From assembly GCA_944326445.1 (NCBI GenBank), contig CALVDZ010000019.1:1-18686 (forward strand): DNA of 18,686 nt, given 5' to 3'. Below are positions 7,912 to 14,124 of the stretch, one piece after another. Origin of the DNA: an uncultured Helicobacter sp. GTDB lineage: Bacteria; Campylobacterota; Campylobacteria; Campylobacterales; Helicobacteraceae. The notes under the pieces were generated by a model. It had not been told where the DNA came from. It did not search any database and saw only the letters and a program-made list of their open reading frames with translations. Position numbers and translations under genes: made by a program. Positions within the stretch are counted from its first letter, which is position 1, and the number at the start of each line of letters is the position of its first letter.

Positions 7912-8924
7912 TGCAGCTTTTGTATGTGGAGGAAATGCGCTCTAGACAGAATCTACTCGCATTTTCGGGCGGGGTGGATTCTAGTGCATTGTTTTTTTTG
8001 CTCCTTGAATCAGGCATTGAGTTTGATATGGCGATGGTGGATTATGGATTGCGCCCAGAGCGAGAGCGTGAGATCGCGTATGCTAGGGAGTTAAGCGCGC
8101 GTTATGACAAGCGGCTTTTTCTCCACACTGCGCCCAAAATCACGACAAACTTCGAGCACACTGCGCGCAATGTGCGCTATGAGTTTTTTGCACAGGTGTG
8201 CAAAGAGCACGGCTACCATAATGTCATGATGGCGCATCAGCTCGATGATAGGCTAGAGTGGCTTTTGATGCAGCTTTGCAAAGGAAGCGGGATTTTGGGC
8301 TTAGGCGGATTGCGCGGGATAGCCCAATGGGGGGGCTTTCGTATCATTCGTCCTCTAATTGAGCGCACGCGCGAGGAGATTTATGCGTATTTGCACGCGC
8401 ACAAACACAGATTTTTTGAAGACAGCAGCAACGCCAATGCGCACTTTACGCGCAACTTTTTTCGCCATAATGTGGTGCGCACGCTGATGCCTAGCTTCGC
8501 TAAGGGCGTGAGACAGAGCTTTAGAATCTTAGAGCAAGAGAGTAAGGGCGTGCTGCCGCGCATTCAGAGGATACTCCCTGATGTCTTTGTGATGAGGCGC
8601 ACAAAGCAGGCGTGGCGTGATTGCTATGGGGTGGATTACGCGCTAAAGCGGCTTGGGTATGTGATGAGCACCAGGCAGCGTGAGGAGCTCGCAAAATCTA
8701 GCTTTTGCTGCCACATTGCGCAGAGATATGTGGTAGATTCAAATGCAGATTTTGTATTTGTGGCAAAAACCCTAGGCGCAATCACAATGCCCAAACGCTA
8801 CAAGGAGCAATACCGCCTTGCTAAAATCCCGCCCAAAATCCGCCCAATCCTTTTCCAAAACGCCATTGTGGATTCAGAGCTCGAGGGATTTATACAGAGA
8901 GTAGCAAGCCTTTTGGAGTCCTAG
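7911..8924 (+). CDS. tilS: tRNA(Ile)-lysidine synthase TilS
   Basis: TilS changes cytidine 34 of the CAU anticodon tRNA(Ile) to lysidine so that it reads AUA codons. The 337-residue protein has the N-type PP-loop SGGVDSS (19-25), the HxxDD-type motif AHQLDDR near 107, and GLGGL shortly after it. The RNFFRHNVVR segment fits the family substrate-binding region. The start is not certain: the ATG at 7911 has no Shine-Dalgarno but couples to the sppA stop (TAATG). A second ATG at 7935 has GGAGG only 2 nt upstream. A run of seven G (8329-8335) lies inside the gene. The function is confident. Confidence 0.92.
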   Translation: MQLLYVEEMRSRQNLLAFSGGVDSSALFFLLLESGIEFDMAMVDYGLRPEREREIAYARELSARYDKRLFLHTAPKITTNFEHTARNVRYEFFAQVCKEHGYHNVMMAHQLDDRLEWLLMQLCKGSGILGLGGLRGIAQWGGFRIIRPLIERTREEIYAYLHAHKHRFFEDSSNANAHFTRNFFRHNVVRTLMPSFAKGVRQSFRILEQESKGVLPRIQRILPDVFVMRRTKQAWRDCYGVDYALKRLGYVMSTRQREELAKSSFCCHIAQRYVVDSNADFVFVAKTLGAITMPKRYKEQYRLAKIPPKIRPILFQNAIVDSELEGFIQRVASLLES

Positions 8925-9100
8925 GTTTATAGAATCTAAAGCCGCCAAAACGCGTTAGAGAATCTAGATTCAATAAACTAGATTTAACCTTACAGAATCT
9001 AAAACAAACACACAATTTGCTGCCAAAGAAACTAGCAAAGATTTACAAAAACAAAATAGAAAATCTAAAGAATTATAGAATCTAAGCAATCTCTAGATTC

Positions 9101-9106
9101 TATAAA
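9101..9106 (+). promoter_or_regulatory. Possible -10 box before repeat B and the glycosyltransferase
   Basis: TATAAA is part of AGATTCTATAA (9095-9105), which also occurs at 18581-18591 before repeat copy C. If used, it would give the glycosyltransferase a leader of about 150 nt containing repeat copy B. This is an inference from position; no -35 box is evident. Confidence 0.3.
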
Positions 9107-9109
9107 AGG

Positions 9110-9175
9110 CAGGGTATGCACACGCAGCGCACAAACACAGGCAATTCACTCCGCAAGTGATACACAAGTTTGCGC
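9110..9175 (+). repeat. Dispersed repeat, copy B
   Basis: This copy shares with copy C a GTATGC block near the start, GGCAATTCACT in the middle and ACAAGTTTG near the end, and with copy A GATACACA. It is the most diverged copy: the hairpin of A and C is broken, and a shifted TCACT/AGTGA stem (9146-9160) is possible instead. It lies about 90 nt before the start codon of the phase-variable gene. Confidence 0.65.
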
Positions 9176-9263
9176 TATTAAACTCTAAGAAATTAAGAGA
9201 TAGACTTGCGCGAAGCTAGATTCTAAGAGCAGTAAGAATCAAACATTAAAAAAAGGAATTTTT

Positions 9264-10841
9264 ATGCTATTTTTACCCCCCCCCCCCCCATACAATTTTC
9301 TAAGAATCTTTCTCACTAAGCACACAAAAATCCTCCCTCTCCTCTGTCTTTTTGTGTTTATCATAGCTTTTGGGCTGCGCTTATTTTCTATCTACCACAA
9401 AAACGCCTTTCATGTCGATGAAACTCTCTCTGTGAGTATTAGCAATGCTAGTGGCTATGTGTGGGGTAAGGCACTTCCAAATGGGGAGTTTTTTGGCAAA
9501 GAGCTAAAAGAGATGGTGTATTGGGATAACCCCACACTAAGCGATGTGTGGCAGGATATACGCAAGCTGTGGATAAATAATAACGGGGACTTAGATCATC
9601 CTAACCTGTATTATGTGCTGCTGCGTTTGTGGAATGCGGGCGTCAAAACCGGGGATTTTGAGTGGATTAAGCAAAGGGGCTTGGGACTAAATCTTGTGTT
9701 TTTTGTATTGAGCTTTTGTATTGTTGGGGCTTTGGGCTATAGGCTCCTTGGAGCAAGCTATCTCGTGCCATTATTGCTTAGCTTGGTGTTTTTAAACTCT
9801 GCTGGAGTGTCCAATACGATTTTTCTGCGAGAATATGCACTGCAGGAATGTCTCATATGGCTCTTTGTGCTCAATAGCGTGCTATTTTATCAAAGTGTGA
9901 AAGTGCGCTTTTGGTTTGTGGTGTATTATGGATTTTGCACGGGGTTGCTGCTACTCTCTGGATATTTTAGTTTATTTTTTGTAGCACTTGGTGTCGTGGC
10001 ATTGGCAGTGGGTAAATGGCGCAATCTCTGGACAATGGTGTCATTGGGAATTGTAGTGGGGAGTGCCTTTGTATGGAGCAGGATACTATACAAAAGCTAT
10101 TTTGTGGGATTGCGAGATAGCGGGAGAGCTAAGGAAGCCAAGGCAAAGGTTGATTTTGCCATGCTATTTGAAAACCTCAAGCAATCCCTGCTCGCATTGT
10201 GGGATATGCTACAAACCCATTACAATCTCTATGTGCTGTGCGCACTTGGGTTGGGGCTTTTGTGCGCATTTATATGGCGCAAAACACACATTGATGTGCG
10301 GTGGCGTATGCTCGTGGTGCTTGGTTGTGTGGCATGTGTGTGGGTGTTGCTTGTGATGTATCTCGCACCATATAAGACACTTCGCTATATCGTGCCCGCA
10401 TTTGGGCTTTTGTATTGCTTGGCTGTGGCCATGCTATATATGTGGCGCAAGAGTGTAGTGGGTTTGGCTTTGGCGGCGATAATGCTTGGTGGTTTAGGAG
10501 CTCAATACACGCTAAACCATAATATGCTTGTGCCCATGGAGCAATATGCTTTTGCGCAGCAGTATCGCTCCCCTGTTGTCGTAACCCTGCCCAATTGGAG
10601 TTGGCAATATGGCACACTCGTGTATTTGTTTAATGACATAGGAAAATATTTTATAGAATCTAACCCTGCCCAAAGTCGTGCATTGCTGCAGGCTTTACTC
10701 CAAAAGCACGAAAGTGTGTATTACATAGGACTTAAAGATTCTCTATCAAAAAATTTGGCTGGGTTTTGGATAACAAACTGCCAAGAGGAGGGGGCGTATC
10801 GTAGGATGAGTTGCCTCGTGCGACTAAAGAATAGCCAATGA
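9264..10841 (+). CDS. Phase-variable GT-C membrane glycosyltransferase
   Basis: This is a 525-residue polytopic membrane protein with about 10-12 predicted hydrophobic helices. The first large periplasmic loop carries VDE (51-53), the acidic pair expected of the GT-C fold, and DHPNLYY (111-117), which resembles the HPPLYY motif of GT39/ArnT-like enzymes. FLREYAL further on also fits. Such enzymes move a sugar from a polyprenyl-phosphate donor to lipid, glycan or protein; the acceptor here cannot be told. Codons 5-9 come from 14 consecutive C. The present length is in frame; 13 or 15 C gives a stop within a few codons. AAGGAA precedes the ATG. No glycan genes flank it, so it stands alone. Confidence 0.8.
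   Translation: MLFLPPPPPYNFLRIFLTKHTKILPLLCLFVFIIAFGLRLFSIYHKNAFHVDETLSVSISNASGYVWGKALPNGEFFGKELKEMVYWDNPTLSDVWQDIRKLWINNNGDLDHPNLYYVLLRLWNAGVKTGDFEWIKQRGLGLNLVFFVLSFCIVGALGYRLLGASYLVPLLLSLVFLNSAGVSNTIFLREYALQECLIWLFVLNSVLFYQSVKVRFWFVVYYGFCTGLLLLSGYFSLFFVALGVVALAVGKWRNLWTMVSLGIVVGSAFVWSRILYKSYFVGLRDSGRAKEAKAKVDFAMLFENLKQSLLALWDMLQTHYNLYVLCALGLGLLCAFIWRKTHIDVRWRMLVVLGCVACVWVLLVMYLAPYKTLRYIVPAFGLLYCLAVAMLYMWRKSVVGLALAAIMLGGLGAQYTLNHNMLVPMEQYAFAQQYRSPVVVTLPNWSWQYGTLVYLFNDIGKYFIESNPAQSRALLQALLQKHESVYYIGLKDSLSKNLAGFWITNCQEEGAYRRMSCLVRLKNSQ
9276..9289 (+). repeat. Poly-C tract of 14, contingency switch
   Basis: Fourteen consecutive C start four codons after the ATG. Loss of one C leads to TAA at 9301-9303; gain of one leads to TAA at 9317-9319 (present coordinates). 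Long C or G runs near the 5' end of surface genes are the usual phase-variation device in Helicobacter and Campylobacter. The exact length is also the base count most prone to sequencing error. Confidence 0.9.
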
Positions 10842-10908
10842 GTGAAAGGAATCTAATTTGGGGGAGCGGGCTAACATAAACAAGCCAAAAAACAGGGAAT
10901 GTGAAAGA

Positions 10909-10950
10909 GGCTTTGCGGATTCTCTCGCGCAAAGCCCCAAAGTTTGGGGT
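10909..10950. terminator. Bidirectional terminator between convergent genes
   Basis: Two inverted repeats lie side by side. GGCTTTGCG (10909-10917) pairs perfectly with CGCAAAGCC (10928-10936) around 10 nt. CCCCAAA pairs with TTTGGGG (10935-10949) directly after the tsf stop. They share bases 10935-10936, so in full length they exclude each other. The glycosyltransferase ends at 10841 and tsf ends at 10951 on the opposite strand, so the element can serve both. The T tails are short on both strands. The remaining 10842-10908 holds nothing else that I recognise. Confidence 0.6.
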
Positions 10951-12015
10951 TTATTGCATTTGTGCGGCGACTTCAGCGGCGAAATCCTCCACTTTTTTCT
11001 CAATGCCCTCACCAAGCTCAAAGCGCACATATTTGATGATTTTGAGCTCATCGCCAAGCTCTTTGGATTTGGCTTCAAGCACTTGGGCAATCGTCTTTTT
11101 GTCATCCATCACAAAAAACTGCCCCAAAAGTGTAAGGCGTTGATCAATCAATGTATTATCAGAGATAAATCGCTCCATTTGTCCCGGAATGATTTTATCC
11201 CAAATCTGCTCGGGCTTGCCCTGTGCTTTGAGATCCTCTTGGAGTTTTTGTCTAGTAGATTCTAGCACTGCCTCTGTGAGCTCGCTGCGGCTGACATACT
11301 CTGGAATCTTATGCAGTGGCTTGCCAAGTCGCTTAAACTCCTCGTTTTCCTTGCTAAGCTCTGCGATGAGTGCCACCTTTTCTTTTTGGATAAATTCTGA
11401 ATCTAGCTCGTGGTAGCTTAGCACCTGCGGTTTCATCGCGGCTGCGTGCATACAAAAGCTCCTAGCGAGCTCTGCAGCTGGGGCTTTGGAGCTTGCATTA
11501 TTAAAGCCCATCGCGATGAGCACGCCCACGCGTCCATTAGAATGCACATAGCCATTGACGATGGCATTGCCCTCGACTTTGATACTCTCAAGGCGTCTGA
11601 TGACGATATTTTCTCCGATTTTTGCGATATTTTGCTGGAGGTATTCCTCAAACTTACTGCCATCTACCTCAATACTATTAAGCGTGCTCACATCGCTAAT
11701 CTCGTGCTCAAACACAAGCTTAGAGCTCTTTGCTACGAGATCTTTAAAATTATCATTTTTTGCCACAAAATCTGTCTCGGAGTTGATCTCTAGCAATGAA
11801 GCCTTAGAAAAATCGCCTGCTACTTCCACGCTCACTACGCCTTCACTCGCGACTCTATCAGCCTTTTTAGCGGCTTTGCTTAGCCCCTTTTCGCGGAGGT
11901 ATTCCACTGCTTTTTGGATATCGCCACCCACTTCCACTAGAGCTTTTTTACAATCCATCATCCCCGCATCAGTCATCTCTCGGAGTTGTTTTACTAATTG
12001 CGCTGCAATCTCCAT
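10951..12015 (-). CDS. tsf: Elongation factor Ts
   Basis: EF-Ts releases GDP from EF-Tu so that it can be reloaded with GTP. The 354-residue protein has the N-terminal UBA-like domain with the first family signature (LREMTDAGMMDCKKAL at 11-26) and the second signature region ending in VASEGVVSVEV (about 55-65), followed by the dimerisation core. It is longer than the 283-residue E. coli protein; this length is usual in Helicobacter. Its AAGGAG ribosome site (12023-12028) is inside the last codons of rpsB, and the gap to rpsB is 2 nt, so translation is probably coupled. A terminator hairpin follows the stop. Confidence 0.97.
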   Translation of the reverse strand: MEIAAQLVKQLREMTDAGMMDCKKALVEVGGDIQKAVEYLREKGLSKAAKKADRVASEGVVSVEVAGDFSKASLLEINSETDFVAKNDNFKDLVAKSSKLVFEHEISDVSTLNSIEVDGSKFEEYLQQNIAKIGENIVIRRLESIKVEGNAIVNGYVHSNGRVGVLIAMGFNNASSKAPAAELARSFCMHAAAMKPQVLSYHELDSEFIQKEKVALIAELSKENEEFKRLGKPLHKIPEYVSRSELTEAVLESTRQKLQEDLKAQGKPEQIWDKIIPGQMERFISDNTLIDQRLTLLGQFFVMDDKKTIAQVLEAKSKELGDELKIIKYVRFELGEGIEKKVEDFAAEVAAQMQ

Positions 12016-12017
12016 CG

Positions 12018-12794
12018 TTACTCTCCTTGCTCTTGTCGTATTTCCTCAAGCACCTCTTGTGTCTCTGCCTCTGTGGCAGGAGCCTGTGCCTCTAGCTCTT
12101 GTGTCTCTAAATCCTTGTTTTCATTGCGTCCTTCCAAAATCGCTTCGGTTACTTCCTTGCAGAAAAGCTGGATCGAGCGGATCGCATCGTCGTTACCCGG
12201 GATTGGATAATCCACATTGTCTGGATCGCAGTTGGTATCAAGCGGCGCGACTACGGGGATCCCAAGTCTGCGTGCCTCTGCCACTGCGATTTTTTCCTTA
12301 ACCACATCAATGACAAAAATCATATCGGGGGCTTTTTTCATATGGCGCACACCGCCGAGGTATTTGGTGAGTTTGTCTTTTTTGCGTTGTAGCATTAGCT
12401 TTTCTTTCTTTGTCAAAAGATCAATTTGCCCGCTCTCTTCCATTTGCTCGATGATCTCAAGCTTTCGCACGGATTTTTTAATCGTGCTAAAGTTTGTGAG
12501 CATACCGCCAAGCCAACGATAATTCACATAAGGGATATTGATACTTTCAGCGTATTGCTTGATCGTCTCGCTCGCTTGCTTTTTTGTCCCCACAAACATT
12601 ATCGTTTTGCCCTCTGCCGCCGCGTCTTTGATGATATTATAAGTGTATTTGAAGTAGCGTAAAGTCTTTTGTAAGTCGATAATGTGGATATTTTTGCGCA
12701 CACCAAAAATAAATCGCTTCATTTTTGGATTCCATCGCCTTGTCTGATGTCCGAAATGCACACCGCACTCAAGTAAGTCTTTCATCGTTACCAT
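12018..12794 (-). CDS. rpsB: 30S ribosomal protein S2
   Basis: S2 binds late in assembly of the small subunit and helps to recruit S1 where present. The 258-residue protein has the N-terminal LLECGVHFGHQTRRWNPKM block (about 7-25), FVGTKKQA, NYRWLGGMLTNF, and the C-terminal PVVAPLDTNCDP and IPGNDDAIRS blocks. The last 30 residues are rich in Glu and Gln, a variable tail. AAGGAG (12801-12806) is 6 nt before the ATG at 12794. It is the first gene of rpsB-tsf. In E. coli S2 represses this operon through its leader; the leader here is long and structured, which would allow similar control. Confidence 0.98.
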   Translation of the reverse strand: MVTMKDLLECGVHFGHQTRRWNPKMKRFIFGVRKNIHIIDLQKTLRYFKYTYNIIKDAAAEGKTIMFVGTKKQASETIKQYAESINIPYVNYRWLGGMLTNFSTIKKSVRKLEIIEQMEESGQIDLLTKKEKLMLQRKKDKLTKYLGGVRHMKKAPDMIFVIDVVKEKIAVAEARRLGIPVVAPLDTNCDPDNVDYPIPGNDDAIRSIQLFCKEVTEAILEGRNENKDLETQELEAQAPATEAETQEVLEEIRQEQGE

Positions 12795-12940
12795 TAGGTT
12801 CTCCTTAGTGACATTGTGGTTTTGCCTCCATACCCATTAGCGTTCCTCGCCGCATTTACGCGCCTTGCGATATTTGGCAAGCTCGCAACCTTTTTAAGGA
12901 TTGGTATGTGTGGGATTGTTTTGTGAAAAACGGGCGGCAT
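12795..12940 (-). promoter_or_regulatory. Structured 5' leader of rpsB-tsf
   Basis: On the minus strand about 135 nt separate the proposed transcription start from rpsB. The leader is GC-rich compared with other gaps here. TTGCGA/TCGCAA (12865-12888) forms a 6-bp stem that competes with a CTTGC/GCAAG pairing. A second Shine-Dalgarno-like TGGAGG and an ATG at 12814 give a seven-codon frame (six residues and a stop) whose TAA overlaps the rpsB ATG (TAATG). The same frame stays open back to an ATG at 12940. Control by S2 is known in E. coli; here it is only a suggestion. Confidence 0.4.
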
Positions 12941-12944
12941 TCTA
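12939..12944 (-). promoter_or_regulatory. Probable -10 box for rpsB-tsf
   Basis: TAGAAT on the minus strand, within GATAGAATG, has an A-rich stretch upstream and matches the proposed rpsO box exactly. It would start transcription near 12930, leaving the long leader described for this operon. Confidence 0.5.
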
Positions 12945-13001
12945 TCGCGTTTTTCTTAAGTTATGGCTTAAAGTTGTATGGGGAATCGCATTTGCTTAGA
13001 A

Positions 13002-13036
13002 TCTAGCAAGCATTGCTTAAAGTTTTTTGTGCTAGA
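13002..13036. promoter_or_regulatory. Inverted repeat over the purE promoter region
   Basis: TCTAGCA (13002-13008) and TGCTAGA (13030-13036) form a perfect 7-bp inverted repeat. Inside it, AAGCA/TGCTT (13008-13018) makes a second short palindrome. The right arm overlaps TAGACT (13033-13038), a possible extended -10 box. GCTTAAAGTT is repeated directly at 12966-12975 and 13015-13024. It could be an operator or a hairpin; the purE ribosome site AAGGGG lies at 13079-13084. Confidence 0.35.
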
Positions 13037-13090
13037 CTTCCGGGCTTTTTAGATTCTGTAAATTTTTAAGGATATTTTAAGGGGTTTTGC

Positions 13091-13588
13091 GTGGATTTTG
13101 TCAGCATTATTATGGGGAGCAAGAGTGATTTTAGCGTGATGAGTGAGTGTGCCGAGGTGTTTAAAAAATTCGATGTGCCCTATGAGATGATCGTCTCATC
13201 AGCCCATCGCTCTCCAGAGCGCACCAAAGAATACATAAAAGACGCCCAAAGCCGCGGTGCGCAGGTGTTTATCGCGGCAGCGGGTATGGCGGCGCATTTG
13301 GCAGGGGCGGTGGCAGCACAGACTTGCAAGCCCGTGATTGGCGTGCCGCTAGGCGGGGGCGCACTAGATGGACTAGATTCACTCCTCTCCACGGTGCAGA
13401 TGCCTAGCTCGATGCCCGTAGCGACGGTAACCATCGGCAAAGCCGGGGCGATCAATGCGGCGTATCTCGCCATACAGATTCTAAGTCTCAAAAACGATGA
13501 GCTAGCGGGCAAACTCGTGCAAGACAGAATGATGAAAGCCAAAAAAGTGGAGTTGGATTCTTCAGAGATTGAAGTGAGGATTGATTGA
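13091..13588 (+). CDS. purE: N5-carboxyaminoimidazole ribonucleotide mutase PurE
   Basis: PurE converts N5-CAIR to CAIR in purine synthesis (class I enzyme). The 165-residue protein shows GSKSD at 9-13, SSAHRSPE at 36-43, the Gly/Ala-rich AAAGMAAHLAG loop, and a GVPLGGGALDGLDSLLSTVQMP block, all typical of the family. Translation starts at GTG 13091, 6 nt after AAGGGG; no better ATG lies nearby and the second codons already belong to the conserved first strand. It is the first gene of a tight run that continues to mutS2. Its stop overlaps the next start by one base (TGATG). No other purine gene is adjacent. Confidence 0.96.
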   Translation: MDFVSIIMGSKSDFSVMSECAEVFKKFDVPYEMIVSSAHRSPERTKEYIKDAQSRGAQVFIAAAGMAAHLAGAVAAQTCKPVIGVPLGGGALDGLDSLLSTVQMPSSMPVATVTIGKAGAINAAYLAIQILSLKNDELAGKLVQDRMMKAKKVELDSSEIEVRID

Positions 13589-14121
13589 TGCCAAATAACA
13601 CCACCACAACGCTAGATTCTGCCAATCTCCCTGCCAAAGCTTCAGCGACTTGGATAAGCCTTGATGAGTTTATCAAGCTCTCTGGGCTTGAGAGAGAGCG
13701 CGTGCTAGAGCTCATAGAATCTGGTGCGATCGTGAGCAAAAAAGAGAATGATAGGGTGCTTATCGACGCGAGCAGCGGGACTTCTGCGCTCATCAAACGC
13801 GTAGAAAACAATCTCGTAAATGCCGACATACACGGCAAGGAGCTAAGCCCCGTGTTTGTGGAGAAAACCATCGCCACGATTTTGAGCCTGCACGATAAGG
13901 TTATCGCGAGCAAGGACGAGACTATCAGCGCGTTTAAAAACGAAAATGCCTTCCTTAAAGACGCGCTTGTCTCGATGCAGGAAGTGTATGACGACGACAA
14001 AAAGACGATGGAGGTGCTGCGCGCCGAGCTTCAGAGCGCGCGCGAGGAAGTGGAGTTTATGAAACGCAAATACCGCCTAATGTGGGGCAAAGTCTCTAAT
14101 ATGGCAGAGGGCAGCAAGTAG
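13588..14121 (+). CDS. DUF3972-like protein with helix-turn-helix-like N terminus and coiled coil
   Basis: The function is unknown. The 177-residue product has a low-complexity Thr/Ala start, then a compact segment at about 20-65 containing WISLDEFIKLSGL and a VLELIESGAI helix followed by a short basic beta-like stretch and IDASSGTSALI. This looks like the winged-helix or excisionase-type fold that begins DUF3972 proteins of Campylobacterota, as I remember that family. Residues about 95-165 are heptad-rich and should form a coiled coil ending in basic residues. The ATG at 13588 has GAGGA 7 nt upstream; a TTG three bases earlier is less likely. It could bind DNA or act as an adaptor. It sits between purE and the DUF89 gene. 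Confidence 0.7.
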   Translation: MPNNTTTTLDSANLPAKASATWISLDEFIKLSGLERERVLELIESGAIVSKKENDRVLIDASSGTSALIKRVENNLVNADIHGKELSPVFVEKTIATILSLHDKVIASKDETISAFKNENAFLKDALVSMQEVYDDDKKTMEVLRAELQSAREEVEFMKRKYRLMWGKVSNMAEGSK

Positions 14122-14124
14122 GAT

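Larger units (their letters stand above)
8925..9263. other. Heptamer-rich non-coding region before the glycosyltransferase
   Basis: No gene is visible in these 339 bases. Six AGAATCT/AGATTCT heptamers are present, one within the 12-bp palindrome GAATCTAGATTC (8960-8971). The -10-like TATAAA (9101-9106) and repeat copy B follow. The region has many A runs and no clear terminator for tilS. Confidence 0.65.

Noticed and set aside
11555..12301. Plus-strand open frame of 248 codons across tsf and rpsB
   Set aside because: It is antisense to two certain translation genes and has low-complexity Ser/Leu composition with no start signal.
12865..12895. Plus-strand Rho-independent terminator before purE
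   Set aside because: TTGCGA/TCGCAA followed by CCTTTTT has the right form, but no plus-strand gene ends upstream; the stem is better explained as part of the rpsB leader.
12794..12940. A separate gene coding for a 48-residue protein before rpsB
   Set aside because: Its ATG overlaps the proposed -10 box and has no ribosome site, and the composition looks like a chance open frame in a GC-rich leader. It is reported only as part of the leader.
13488..14000. Minus-strand open frame of 170 codons across purE and the DUF3972-like gene
   Set aside because: It spans two plus-strand genes that have proper starts and recognisable content; its Ser/Leu-rich composition is typical of a shadow frame.
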